In this document: positions 1 through 8,246 of the stretch, in pieces | Layout: each line of letters opens with the position of its first letter | Numbering within the stretch: position 1 is the stretch's first letter | DNA from: Thermomonas sp. | GTDB taxonomy: Bacteria; Pseudomonadota; Gammaproteobacteria; Xanthomonadales; Xanthomonadaceae | DNA: 48,282 bases | Direction of reading: 5' to 3' | NCBI GenBank assembly: GCA_020692565.1 | Contig: JAIMKJ010000010.1 | Span: forward strand, 1-48,282 | Made by a program: the position numbers and the translations under genes | The notes under the pieces: generated by a model | What the model was told of the DNA's origin: nothing | What the model saw: the letters and a program-made list of their open reading frames with translations, nothing else | The model's database searches: none

Positions 1-928
1 GGATGGCGTTGCCCAGACGGTCGAGGCGTTCCATCGCGTTCTGCAGCCAGGGCTCCAGCCCATCCGTCAGGATTTCGTCGATCCGGGCATAGCGCGTGTG
101 CGCCGAGAGCGCACCGGCCTGACGCACCACTTCCAGCGTCTTTCCGCCCGCCAGCGTGGTCAGCACCTGATGCAGGCTGTGGGTGCAGGTCTGCAGCGAG
201 CGTGGATTCGCGTCGTGCAGCAGCATCACTTCGGCGACCCCGGCGGGCGTGACCGATTGCCGGTGCAGGCGGCGGTAGGTCTCGAAGGCAGACAGGGATT
301 GCAGCAGCGCGCTCCACTGGAAGTATTCGATGGTGTCGCGTGCTTCGCCGGTCTCCGGCAGATCGCCGTCGCTGCCGACCACATCCAGCAGACGGATCGC
401 CCATTCCGCGCGCTCGATGAACACGCCGAGCTGCATGAAGTGATAGCCCTCACCGCGGCCGAGCGTGCCGATGGTGACGCCGCGGAACGACGCCGAACGG
501 CTCTTCACGCGTTCGAGGATATTGCTCAGCCCCTCGCGACCGATGCTGGCGGCGCCGAGGCCGCGCATTTCCAGCCACGAGGTGTTGAGGTCTTCGTACA
601 TTTCCGAGGTGATCGCCACCCGCTGCGCGCGCGCGGCCTCGCGCGCAGCGCGCAGGCAACTGTAGATCGATGACGGGTTGTCCGGCGACAGCAGCAGATG
701 ATCCAGCACGCTGTCGGCATCGATGCTGCCGTAGCGTTTCTGGCAGATCTCGACCGCGCCCAGTGCGTCCAGCGCGCGTCGCCACGGTGCGGCCTCGGCT
801 TTGCCGCGATCCAGGCGCTCGGGCAGCATCGCGATGCGGGTGGTGACATCGATCAGGCGCGCGGTGTTCTCCGCGCGTTCCATGTGTCGCGACACCCAAT
901 AAAGATCGTCGGCGGTTCGGCACAGCAT
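1..928 (-). CDS. Alpha-E domain protein (DUF403), 3' end outside window
   Basis: This reading frame starts with ATG at 928 and stays open to the window edge, giving about 309 residues. It begins MLCRTADDLYWVSRHMERAE, the typical opening of alpha-E (DUF403) proteins, which are all-helical and have no firmly assigned reaction. Members are almost always coded next to a circularly permuted ATP-grasp protein, as here: the start lies 4 bases after the upstream gene's stop, so the two are surely co-transcribed and probably translationally coupled. In other bacteria such pairs often sit with transglutaminase-like and proteasome-like genes and are suspected to take part in peptide ligation or modification; that role is inference. 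The stop codon lies beyond position 1, so the length is not known. Confidence 0.88.
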   Translation of the reverse strand, partial: MLCRTADDLYWVSRHMERAENTARLIDVTTRIAMLPERLDRGKAEAAPWRRALDALGAVEICQKRYGSIDADSVLDHLLLSPDNPSSIYSCLRAAREAARAQRVAITSEMYEDLNTSWLEMRGLGAASIGREGLSNILERVKSRSASFRGVTIGTLGRGEGYHFMQLGVFIERAEWAIRLLDVVGSDGDLPETGEARDTIEYFQWSALLQSLSAFETYRRLHRQSVTPAGVAEVMLLHDANPRSLQTCTHSLHQVLTTLAGGKTLEVVRQAGALSAHTRYARIDEILTDGLEPWLQNAMERLDRLGNAI

Positions 929-932
929 GCGG

Positions 933-2345
933 TCAGCTCTCCAACACCCAGGTGTCCTTGGTCCCGCCGCCCTGCGACGAATTCACCACCAGCGAGCCTT
1001 CGCGCAGCGCCACGCGGGTGAGCCCACCGGGCATCGCCTGGATGCGTTTGCCCGACAAAACATATGGCCGCAGATCGATATGCCGCGGTGCCAGCCCGCT
1101 TTCGACGAAGGTGGGGCAGGTCGACAGCGACAGCGTCGGCTGCGCGATGTAATTCGACGGCGAGGCGAGGATGCGCTCGCGGAATTCTTCGATCTCGGCC
1201 TTCGTCGACGCCGGCCCGACCAGCATGCCGTAACCGCCGGCGCCGTGGACTTCCTTCACCACCAGCTCGGGCAGATGATCCAGCACGTAACGCAGGTCGT
1301 CTTCTTTCCGCAATTGCCAGGTCGGTACGTTGTGCAGGATGGGCTCTTCGCTGAGATAGAAGCGGATCATCTCCGGCACGTACGGATACACCGACTTGTC
1401 GTCGCCGACGCCGGTGCCGGGCGCGTTCGCCAGGGTCACGCGGCCGGCGCGATACGCGCCGAACAAACCGGGCACGCCGAGCATCGATTCGGCGCGGAAC
1501 ACGGTGGGGTCGAGATAATCGTCGTTGATCCGCCGGTAGATCACATGCACGCGCTGCGGGCCGCGCGTGGTGCGCGCATAGACGGTGTCGTCGCGCACGA
1601 ACAGATCGGCACCTTCCACCAGCTCCACGCCCATCTGCTGGGCAAGAAAGGCGTGCTCGAAATACGCGGAATTGGCCGAGCCCGGGGTCAGCACCGCGAC
1701 CACCGGATCGTCGATGCCTTCCGGCGCGGCTTCGCGCAGTGTGCTGAGCAATGCGTCGGGATAGCGTTCGACCGGCGCGATCTGTTGACGCGCGAACAGT
1801 TCGGGGATCAGTCGCGCCATCATGCGCCGGTTTTCCAGCATGTACGACACGCCGGACGGCACCCGCAGATTGTCTTCCAGTACGTAGTATTCGCCGTCGC
1901 CGGCACGCACCAGATCGATGCCGGAGATATGCGAATACACGCCGCCGGGCACGCGCAGATCGCACATGTCGCGGCGGAATTCGGCATTGTTCAGCACCAG
2001 GTCGGCGGGCACGCGGCCGTCGTGCAGGATGCGTTGTTCGCCGTAGACATCGCCCAGAAACAGATTCAGCGCATGCACGCGCTGGCGCAGCCCGGCTTCG
2101 AGCATCCGCCATTCGGCGGCGGGTACGATCCGCGGCACCATGTCGAAGGGGATCAAACGTTCGTTGCCGGCCTCTTCGCCGTAGACCGAAAACGTGATGC
2201 CGACCCGGTGGAAAGCGATCTCGGCCTCGTGGCGCTTGTTCTGGATCACCGGCCCGGAGGTGTTGCGAAGCCATTCGTCGAAAACGCGGTAATGCGGGCG
2301 CGGTGCGCCAGCGTCGTCGTGCATCTCGTCGAATCGTTGCGTCAT
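933..2345 (-). CDS. Circularly permuted type 2 ATP-grasp protein (DUF404/DUF407)
   Basis: The 470-residue protein belongs to the circularly permuted ATP-grasp type 2 family. Visible family landmarks are the N-terminal HYRVFDEW and GITFSVYG segments, the LEDNLRVPSGVSYMLENR segment near residue 170, the nucleotide-site stretch ELVVKEVHGAGGYGMLVGP around 365, and the C-terminal HIDLRPYVL. ATP-grasp enzymes join a carboxylate to an amine or hydroxyl through an acyl phosphate, but no substrate is known for this subfamily. The length is normal. The ATG at 2345 is preceded by AGGGG at a good distance. It heads an operon with the alpha-E protein 4 bases downstream. It is not closely related to the graspetide ligase at 8649-9803, despite the shared fold name. 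Confidence 0.93.
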   Translation of the reverse strand: MTQRFDEMHDDAGAPRPHYRVFDEWLRNTSGPVIQNKRHEAEIAFHRVGITFSVYGEEAGNERLIPFDMVPRIVPAAEWRMLEAGLRQRVHALNLFLGDVYGEQRILHDGRVPADLVLNNAEFRRDMCDLRVPGGVYSHISGIDLVRAGDGEYYVLEDNLRVPSGVSYMLENRRMMARLIPELFARQQIAPVERYPDALLSTLREAAPEGIDDPVVAVLTPGSANSAYFEHAFLAQQMGVELVEGADLFVRDDTVYARTTRGPQRVHVIYRRINDDYLDPTVFRAESMLGVPGLFGAYRAGRVTLANAPGTGVGDDKSVYPYVPEMIRFYLSEEPILHNVPTWQLRKEDDLRYVLDHLPELVVKEVHGAGGYGMLVGPASTKAEIEEFRERILASPSNYIAQPTLSLSTCPTFVESGLAPRHIDLRPYVLSGKRIQAMPGGLTRVALREGSLVVNSSQGGGTKDTWVLES

Positions 2346-2798
2346 GCAGCGGCCCCTGGATGTTGATCGTTGGATATCGATCGAGGGCGAACCCTTCCTT
2401 CATTCAATAGCACGCGGCGCGCGGCTTGCCTAGATGCTGCGGTGCAGCAGGGGCGCGATCGCTGTGGCTGGCGCTGCGCTCCGATTGGCGAGATGCGCAC
2501 GCGGGGACACGTGTTGCGACTGCTGCCGTCGCCGTACCGCCGCGTCATCGTTCACGCCACGCGCGGGGCGCCCGCGGCAAAGATGCGGCTTGCACCGATG
2601 GCGGCCAACCGGTGCGCCGACTTCACAATGCGTCCCTGCGCACGGTTGCAACAGGAAAGCGCTGGCGCGGCCCGGCGTTCGCCTAGCATCGCGTCGGGTC
2701 GTGTCAGGAGCGGCGCGATCCACACGGAGGGGGCGTATGTGCAGCAGGGCGGAATGGACTGACGCTTACCCGGTTTTTCTCACAGATAGGAGTGTGCA
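2346..2798. other. Gene-free stretch between divergent genes
   Basis: This 453-base stretch separates the divergent starts at 2345 and 2799. Open frames inside it are arginine-rich and alanine-rich and look like random high-GC frames rather than proteins. It presumably carries both promoters. The only clear signal is the ribosome binding site GGAG just before the start at 2799. Confidence 0.5.
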
Positions 2799-4697
2799 AT
2801 GGGGTCGAAAACAGACGCAGAAGTGGAGCTCGAAAAAATAGGAACGCATATATTGGATGCAGGTAAATGGAGCGCGAGGACCTCCGGTACCACTGAGCCC
2901 ACGTACGACAAGGAGGGGCTGGCAAAGGAGCTGGTCCAGGTCAGCCGCCTGAGCTATACCGTCTCGTCGATGAATGGCGCTACGGCCGCGATCGTGGGCT
3001 GCATCGCGGTCTTCGATGATCCCGAAAGCTCGCCCGCCGCGAAGGCGGCATCGGTGATGCGCAGTATTTCCCGGGTCGTCCAGTTTGGCGGCCTGATACC
3101 GGGGGGCGGTGCGTACGTGATACTCATCAGCGCCTTCATGGATCTGGTGTCGAGCATCCTGGACGCGACGTCGCCACAGATGGAACCGCTGTTCGACAGA
3201 CTCGAAAAACTGATGCGCCAGTTGCGGAGCGAGGAAGTCGCCGCCGACGTCGTCGCGAGCCGGAACATGATCGCCCGCCAGATCAAGGCGCTCGACGGGC
3301 ATCCCGATCAGAGCCTGAGCTTCAAAGAGGTGCTGGACTATGCCCCGATCACCAGCGGCATCAGCCAGTTCAAGATCCTCAGCGCCAACGAATGGCTGAC
3401 AGGTCCGAAAAACCAGAACAGTCCGGACTGGGAGGATGTCTTCAATTGCCACGTCGCGGCCGTGACGCAGGTCCAGGCGCTGCTGATGAAGATCCGGAGC
3501 AAGATCGACCCGGACAAGGCCGGCTACAAGTCCTTCCTTGAGGTTGAAGAAGAAATCAACAACGAGATCTGGACACAGTGCCTGAAGTTGCGCGGACGGA
3601 TCGCCAAGACCGGCCATTTCGTGCACCTGGGCATGGACGACCACTACGCCTATGTGACCGACAATCTCGACACCGGCTGGAAACGCCGCGATACGGGCAG
3701 GTTCCAGTCGGTGTCGCTGATCGAAGACACGAGCAATAAAGACGTCCGGGGCTGGGCTTGCTACCAGGGCCACAATCTGTGCATCGGCGCTTTCGACGAG
3801 CGCATGGCGGTCGTGGAGAAAAAGGAATTCGACATCCTCGATGTGGAGATCGCGCCTGCGCAGCGTGAGCAGGATCAGTACGTGCTGCTGGCGACCGTGC
3901 GGGACGAGGTGGATGGGAAGAAGACGAAGCGCCGCCTGCTGGTGCTGCCGGTCGGCAAGCCGGCGTCAGCGTCCGCGTCGGGTGGCACCGCCCACGAGAA
4001 GGAGCGGGACCTGGTCGACTGGGTGCAGGGCGGGACATGGAAAACAGGTTTCGAATATGGCGGTGACGCCGCGATCGGCATCTTCATGGCGAAGCCGTTC
4101 AAAGCGGTCATCAAGGCACCGGGGACGGACATCTTCGTCAGCAAGGACTGTGTCTACCTGGTCTACCACACGAACTTCGGCACGAGCCTGGCTTACGTCG
4201 AACGGGAGGCCCTTGCCAAGGGCAAGCCCCGGGTGCTGGCCGTGAAAGGCGACATGAGGATCGGCGCCGAGCGCATCGCGGTGTCCGAAGGCATGGTGTT
4301 TTTCGCGGCAGCCAAGGCCGGTACGATCCATTACTGCACGCACGATGTGTTCGTCGACGGCAGCAACGGCATCGACCGTAACGGGTTCGCGTCCAAGGTG
4401 CACGGATCGTTGCAGATCGTGCCCAACGGCCGGCTGGAGACCGGCAAGGTGCGCGACATCTTCGCCTGCTCCGACGAACGCCTGCTGGTGGTACTGGACT
4501 CCGGCGACATGTGGGATGTGCTGCTGGACCAGAACAGGCGCCGCACGCGCGACGTCACGCAGGACAAGTGGACGTGGACCAAGATTGATGGCAAGGCCAA
4601 CAGGATTGCGTGGGTGCCGTCGATGGCGGCCTACAATTGGACCTCGCTGCGGGACGTGGTGAAGAAGACGCTGCTGCCGGAAGCCATCGCGCCCTGA
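2799..4697 (+). CDS. Putative pore-forming protein, Cry-like helical N-terminus, beta-rich C-terminus
   Basis: I do not recognise this 632-residue protein as a named family. Residues about 40-200 are helical. They contain a glycine-proline turn (GLIPGGG) leading into a hydrophobic helix (YVILISAFMDLVSSIL) and then an amphipathic helix (QMEPLFDRLEKLMRQL). That order resembles the membrane-inserting helical domain of three-domain Cry insecticidal toxins. Residues about 270-620 look beta-rich with recurring hydrophobic strands and a tectonin-like KWTWTKIDGKANRIAWVP segment near residue 590, compatible with a beta-propeller or lectin-like domain. There is no signal peptide. The start is supported by TAGGAG 8 bases upstream. 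The 5' end is more AT-rich than its neighbours, hinting at acquisition. A toxin role is inference only. Confidence 0.8.
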   Translation: MGSKTDAEVELEKIGTHILDAGKWSARTSGTTEPTYDKEGLAKELVQVSRLSYTVSSMNGATAAIVGCIAVFDDPESSPAAKAASVMRSISRVVQFGGLIPGGGAYVILISAFMDLVSSILDATSPQMEPLFDRLEKLMRQLRSEEVAADVVASRNMIARQIKALDGHPDQSLSFKEVLDYAPITSGISQFKILSANEWLTGPKNQNSPDWEDVFNCHVAAVTQVQALLMKIRSKIDPDKAGYKSFLEVEEEINNEIWTQCLKLRGRIAKTGHFVHLGMDDHYAYVTDNLDTGWKRRDTGRFQSVSLIEDTSNKDVRGWACYQGHNLCIGAFDERMAVVEKKEFDILDVEIAPAQREQDQYVLLATVRDEVDGKKTKRRLLVLPVGKPASASASGGTAHEKERDLVDWVQGGTWKTGFEYGGDAAIGIFMAKPFKAVIKAPGTDIFVSKDCVYLVYHTNFGTSLAYVEREALAKGKPRVLAVKGDMRIGAERIAVSEGMVFFAAAKAGTIHYCTHDVFVDGSNGIDRNGFASKVHGSLQIVPNGRLETGKVRDIFACSDERLLVVLDSGDMWDVLLDQNRRRTRDVTQDKWTWTKIDGKANRIAWVPSMAAYNWTSLRDVVKKTLLPEAIAP

Positions 4698-4712
4698 GCC
4701 GCTCGGGTGGCG

Positions 4713-4760
4713 CCCTGCGTCCACGGTCCTCGCGATCGTGGATGCGGGGCCTTCCTCGTT
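4713..4760 (+). terminator. Possible terminator after the 632-aa gene
   Basis: A 13-base-pair stem (4713-4725 with 4737-4749, two G-T pairs) is followed by a pyrimidine-rich but weak T tract. It lies between two convergent genes and may end transcription of the plus-strand gene. Confidence 0.35.
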
Positions 4761-4845
4761 TGCAAGTCTGTCTGTCAGGATGGCGAGGCTGTTTCGACAA
4801 CCCGCCGCACGTGTCGCGGCGACGCCAACCGCCGATGCCGGCGCT

Positions 4846-7023
4846 TCAGGCCAACCGCTGGTCTCGCTGGGACGACACGTCGATTCGTTCGGTATCCGCC
4901 TCTCCCACCAGCCGCAGCGCAGGCTCCGCCGGCCGATACTCGCGTTCGACCCGTCCTTCCGCCATCACCAGCACGCGGTCGGCGCTGGCGATGGTTTCCG
5001 GGCGGTGCGCGATCAGGATCTTGGTGAGCCGCAGGCGCCGCACCGCTTCGTTCACCGCGCGCTCCGAATCCACGTCCAGGTGGCTGGTGGCTTCGTCCAG
5101 GAAGAGGATGCTGGGGCATTTGTAGAGCGCACGCGCCAGGATGATGCGCTGCTTCTGTCCGCCCGACAGCGCGGCGCCCATGTCGCCGATCAATGTCTGG
5201 TACTGCATCGGCATGCGCTGGATATCGTCGTGGACGGCGGCGGCCTGTGCGGCATTCCGGATACGCAACATGTCGAGATCTTCGCTGCCGAAGGCGATGT
5301 TGTCGGCGATCGATCCGGCGAACAGCTGGTCGTCCTGCATCACCGCGCCGATCACCCGGCGATAATGACGCAGATCGATGTCGGCGAGGTCGCGCCCGCC
5401 GACGAACACCTGTCCCGTCTGCGGCTTGAGCAGCCCCAGCATCAGTTTCATCAGTGTGGTCTTGCCGCAGCCGGAAGGGCCGACGATGGCGACGGTTTCG
5501 CCGGCCGCCACCGTGAAACTGCAGTCGTCGATGACCTGCGGGTCGGAATCGCTGAAGCGATAGTGCAGGCCGCGCACTTCCAGTCCGAGCGATGGCTCGC
5601 CGGGTAATGCATCGCGGGGCAATGGATCGCTGTCGCGCACGATCGCCGCTTCGGGCTCGGTGAGCACGATGTCGGCCAGACGCTCGGCCTGCACGCGCAG
5701 GGTGCGGAACGCGATCCAGGTGTCGATCAAGCGGCTGATGCCGCCGGTGAACATGTCCTTGTAGGAGAGATAGGCGACCAGCATGCCGGCGCTCATGTGG
5801 CCCTGGATCACCAGCGCAGCGGCCAGCGCGACCACCGCCACGCGCTCGATCCCGAACAGCATCTGGTTGACGAAGCCGAAGCGCAGCGTGAAGCGCTGCA
5901 TGTCCAGGCCGACATTCGCGGTGTCGGCCATCAACGTATCGAAGGTCGCGCGGCGCATCGATTCGGCGCCGTTGAGTTTCAGCGCCTGGATGCCGCGGAT
6001 GGATTCCAGCAGATGGGTGCTCTGTTTCGCGCCGGCCGCGAGCTGTTGCTCGGACAGGCTCCGGATGGTCGGGAAGGTCGCCCATCGCATCGCGAGATAC
6101 AGACCGACCGCGACGATGCTGACGATCAGCAGCTTCCAGCTGTAGGTGGCCATGATCGCAAGCGCGATCAGCACCATCAGGCCATCGAGCAAGGCCTCGA
6201 TGAAGCTGGAGCTGAGCGTGTTCTGGATCGCATGCACCGATTCCATCCGCGACACCACATCGCCCAGATGACGCTTCTGGAAATAGCCCATCGGCAGGCG
6301 CAGCAGATGCGCCAGGATGCTGCCGAACCACTGCATGCCGACCCGTGCAGACAGATAGGCCAGACACCAGCTGCGCAGCCAGCCGATGGATGCGGTCACG
6401 AACATGGACAGCACGAAGCCGACGCTGATCAGCCACAGCAGATCCTTGTCGCGGGTGACGAGCACGTCGTCGAGGATCCACTGCATGTAGAACGGCGTGA
6501 GCAGCCCGAACAGTTGCAGGATCAGCGACAGCGAGAGGATCTGTACCGCGGACCGCTTGAGCCCGCGGACCTGGCCGACCAGATGGCGCAGCGAAATGCC
6601 GTCGTCCAGTTTTCGCTTGACGAAGGTTGTCGTCGGCGACAGTTCCAGCGCGACGCCGGTGAAATGCGGGGACAGCTCGCTCAGCCGCATGCGGCGCAGG
6701 CCGGTGGCGGGATCGTGGATCACCACATCGGTGGCCGACGCTTTCGCCAGCACCACGAAATGATCCATGTCCCAGTGCAGGATGCAGGGCGTTTCCAGCT
6801 GCGGCACCTCGTCCAGCTCGATCCGCAGCGCGCGACACTGCAGACCGGCGGCATGGGCGTCGTCGATCAGGGTCGCCAGCGTCGCGCCGCGCATCGAGGC
6901 CGGGAATTCGCGCTGCAGCGCCAGCGCATCCATCCGATAGCCGTGATAGTCCAGCACCATCGCCAGGCAGGTGTGCCCGCATTGCGCGGCTTCGGCTTGC
7001 AACAGGCTTTTGAGGATGGGCAT
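4846..7023 (-). CDS. C39-peptidase ABC exporter of the graspetide cluster
   Basis: This is a bacteriocin-type exporter: N-terminal C39 cysteine peptidase, six-helix ABC membrane domain, and ATPase in one chain. From the chosen start (725 residues) the peptidase triad is intact: Cys15 in QAEAAQCGHTCL, His88 in DMDHFVVL and Asp104 in IHDPATG. The ATPase shows Walker A GPSGCGKTT, signature LSGGQKQ, Walker B ILFLDEAT and the switch histidine in IAHRPE. C39 domains cut leaders after Gly-Gly or Gly-Ala, matching the GA leader ends of the four peptides coded just upstream. The frame is open to an ATG at 7110, but the start at 7023 gives the usual short distance to the catalytic cysteine. It is the last gene of the cluster and should act in the inner membrane, trimming and exporting the modified peptides. 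Confidence 0.95.
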   Translation of the reverse strand: MPILKSLLQAEAAQCGHTCLAMVLDYHGYRMDALALQREFPASMRGATLATLIDDAHAAGLQCRALRIELDEVPQLETPCILHWDMDHFVVLAKASATDVVIHDPATGLRRMRLSELSPHFTGVALELSPTTTFVKRKLDDGISLRHLVGQVRGLKRSAVQILSLSLILQLFGLLTPFYMQWILDDVLVTRDKDLLWLISVGFVLSMFVTASIGWLRSWCLAYLSARVGMQWFGSILAHLLRLPMGYFQKRHLGDVVSRMESVHAIQNTLSSSFIEALLDGLMVLIALAIMATYSWKLLIVSIVAVGLYLAMRWATFPTIRSLSEQQLAAGAKQSTHLLESIRGIQALKLNGAESMRRATFDTLMADTANVGLDMQRFTLRFGFVNQMLFGIERVAVVALAAALVIQGHMSAGMLVAYLSYKDMFTGGISRLIDTWIAFRTLRVQAERLADIVLTEPEAAIVRDSDPLPRDALPGEPSLGLEVRGLHYRFSDSDPQVIDDCSFTVAAGETVAIVGPSGCGKTTLMKLMLGLLKPQTGQVFVGGRDLADIDLRHYRRVIGAVMQDDQLFAGSIADNIAFGSEDLDMLRIRNAAQAAAVHDDIQRMPMQYQTLIGDMGAALSGGQKQRIILARALYKCPSILFLDEATSHLDVDSERAVNEAVRRLRLTKILIAHRPETIASADRVLVMAEGRVEREYRPAEPALRLVGEADTERIDVSSQRDQRLA

Positions 7024-7089
7024 GGGTCCGCTCGAAGGATCGGTGAAACTCCCCGCCATGCTGCGCGGGGAGTCGTGTCGCTTGCGGAT

Positions 7090-7108
7090 GCCGCCGACGA
7101 TCGGCGGC
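7090..7108 (-). other. Intercistronic hairpin between last precursor and exporter
   Basis: A perfect 8-base-pair GC-rich stem with a 3-base loop lies in the gap between the last precursor and the exporter gene. No T run follows on the coding strand, so RNA stabilisation or processing is more likely than termination. Confidence 0.45.
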
Positions 7109-7122
7109 ACGGCATCAGGGCA

Positions 7123-7374
7123 TCAGCGGGGCGGCAGCGGATCGCTCATGCAATCGGCCGCTGTGCTGGTGAAGTCGTTGCAGACGCCGGTGTCGGCTGC
7201 GGTGCCGCTGTCCTGGTAGGGTGCGGTCTCGTTGCCATAAACGACATCGCCGTTGACCGGGTTGGGATTGGTCTGGGTGACGATCGTCGTGATGGTCTGC
7301 TTGGCGCCAAGCACGGAGTGGGTTTCTTCGACGGCGAGTACGCGGCCGAGGACGCGCTTCTGATCGTGATTCAT
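7123..7374 (-). CDS. Graspetide precursor peptide, copy nearest the exporter (83 aa)
   Basis: This is one of four paralogous short peptides. Residues 1-24 form the shared leader: RVLGRVLAVEE, then VLGA, with Leu13, Glu17, Val21, Gly23 and Ala24 at positions -12, -8, -4, -2 and -1 of the expected C39 cut. The core begins with Lys25 and runs to residue 83. It is rich in Thr, Asp and Asn and carries DSGTAADT, a segment shared with the precursor at 8247-8510. It also has two cysteines (65 and 75). The start is fixed by the conserved leader and by AAGGAAG just upstream; longer frames through this start have no support. The expected modification is side-chain ester or amide rings made by the ligase at 8649-9803, followed by leader removal and export. 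The final structure cannot be read from sequence. Confidence 0.85.
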   Translation of the reverse strand: MNHDQKRVLGRVLAVEETHSVLGAKQTITTIVTQTNPNPVNGDVVYGNETAPYQDSGTAADTGVCNDFTSTAADCMSDPLPPR

Positions 7375-7434
7375 GGGTGTCTTCCTTTTCGAGAGATGAA
7401 GAATGCGACCTGCGACGGCCGCTGGTTCTGCTTG

Positions 7435-7463
7435 TGCATCCATGCATGGCATGCGCGGATGCA
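7435..7463 (-). other. Intercistronic inverted repeat in the precursor array
   Basis: Seven-base arms TGCATCC and GGATGCA enclose a 15-base segment that itself contains ATGCAT and GCATGC palindromes. It lies between two precursor genes. It may be a weak RNA hairpin or a leftover of array duplication. Confidence 0.3.
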
Positions 7464-7498
7464 GCGTTATTGCGAATCGTCGATATCCAGAGGCGTCG

Positions 7499-7768
7499 TC
7501 AAACCGGGTCGATGCAGATGTCGCGTGTGGTCGACGATGTGCTGCAGTCGAGCAGCGGATCGGTCGGCGTGATGTCCGCGGCGGGCTGGCAGGCGGTATC
7601 GGTCTGCGTGTTGCTTTCATCGCAGGGCGAGCTGTCCAGCTCCGGCAGCGAAACGTCGGAGCCGCCATCCGGGCCGGTACCAAAGTCGCGGTCCCTTGCG
7701 CCGCTGACCTGCTTCGTCTCCTCGACGGCGAGGATGCGGCCGAGAATGCGTGTGTTCTCATTGCTCAT
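7499..7768 (-). CDS. Graspetide precursor peptide, cysteine-containing (89 aa)
   Basis: Second member of the precursor family. The 24-residue leader aligns without gaps to the other three: RILGRILAVEET then VSGA, with an expected C39 cut before Arg25. The 65-residue core is acidic and Ser/Thr-rich, with many possible ester acceptors and donors, and contains four cysteines (Cys49, Cys61, Cys75 and Cys86). Cysteines are unusual in graspetide cores and could form disulfides after export. AGGAA lies 7 bases ahead of the ATG. The core shares little sequence with the other copies, as expected when the leader is the enzyme recognition element and the core is free to vary. It is flanked by intercistronic inverted repeats. 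Confidence 0.87.
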   Translation of the reverse strand: MSNENTRILGRILAVEETKQVSGARDRDFGTGPDGGSDVSLPELDSSPCDESNTQTDTACQPAADITPTDPLLDCSTSSTTRDICIDPV

Positions 7769-7820
7769 CGTGAATTCCTGTGTGGTGGATGAAGTGCGAA
7801 GGCGGCGATGGTCGGCCGTC

Positions 7821-7856
7821 TTCGGTCAGTGCCCTGGCATGCAGGGCGCTGACCGA
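7821..7856 (-). other. Intercistronic hairpin in the precursor array
   Basis: A 16-base-pair stem with one G-T pair and a 4-base loop (TTCGGTCAGTGCCCTG paired with CAGGGCGCTGACCGAA) lies upstream of the second-to-last precursor. It probably shields or separates precursor mRNAs. Confidence 0.45.
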
Positions 7857-7879
7857 AATCGACCGGTGTCGACCGCGGG

Positions 7880-7916
7880 AAAAAGACGCGCACGGCAAGG
7901 AACGACACCGTGCGCG
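7880..7916 (-). terminator. Intrinsic terminator after the shortest precursor
   Basis: Read on the minus strand, a 9-base-pair stem (CGCGCACGG with CCGTGCGCG, 12-base loop, 7887-7916) is followed directly by TCTTTTT. It starts 12 bases after the stop of the precursor at 7928-8080. This is a normal Rho-independent terminator layout, so only part of the transcription should pass into the two later precursors and the exporter, unless they have their own promoter. Confidence 0.6.
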
Positions 7917-7927
7917 GAAAACATGCT

Positions 7928-8080
7928 TCAGCGGCCGGTCGAATCCGGCGACGGGTCGGGATTGCCGTTGACGTCGATGCGGATATCGGCGACCGGCGAA
8001 GTCGGTCGTGCTCCGGAAACGTTGGCGGTGTCCTCGACGGCCAGAATGCGGCCGGGAATGCGGTCGCTGTCTTTGTTCAT
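7928..8080 (-). CDS. Graspetide precursor peptide, short form (50 aa)
   Basis: Third member and the shortest. The leader (RIPGRILAVEDT then VSGA) matches the others position by position, with Pro9 replacing Leu9. The core from Arg25 is only 26 residues and contains several Asp, Thr and Ser but no cysteine. The frame stays open to an ATG at 8119, but the start at 8080 is chosen because it aligns all four leaders at residue 1 and has GGGAAG upstream. It is followed closely by an intrinsic terminator. With so few acceptors and donors, this product should carry few rings and would be the simplest of the four to interpret by mass spectrometry. Confidence 0.85.
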   Translation of the reverse strand: MNKDSDRIPGRILAVEDTANVSGARPTSPVADIRIDVNGNPDPSPDSTGR

Positions 8081-8175
8081 CGTGTACTTCCCGGTTGATA
8101 TGTGTCGGCGTTCGTCCATGAACCAGCGTCATCGGGCGAGACCGGATCGCGGATGCGGGTGCACGTGGGTTGCGA

Positions 8176-8209
8176 CCCATGCGCGGCGGATGCCTCCGCC
8201 GCGCATGGG
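8176..8209 (-). other. Strong intercistronic hairpin between precursors
   Basis: A perfect 15-base-pair inverted repeat with a 4-base loop (CCCATGCGCGGCGGA paired with its exact complement) lies between the first and second precursor genes in transcription order. No T run follows on the minus strand. It may protect the upstream precursor mRNA from exonucleases and so raise its level. Confidence 0.55.
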
Positions 8210-8246
8210 CCATGCATCGATCGCATGCATCGATCACATCGGTCTA

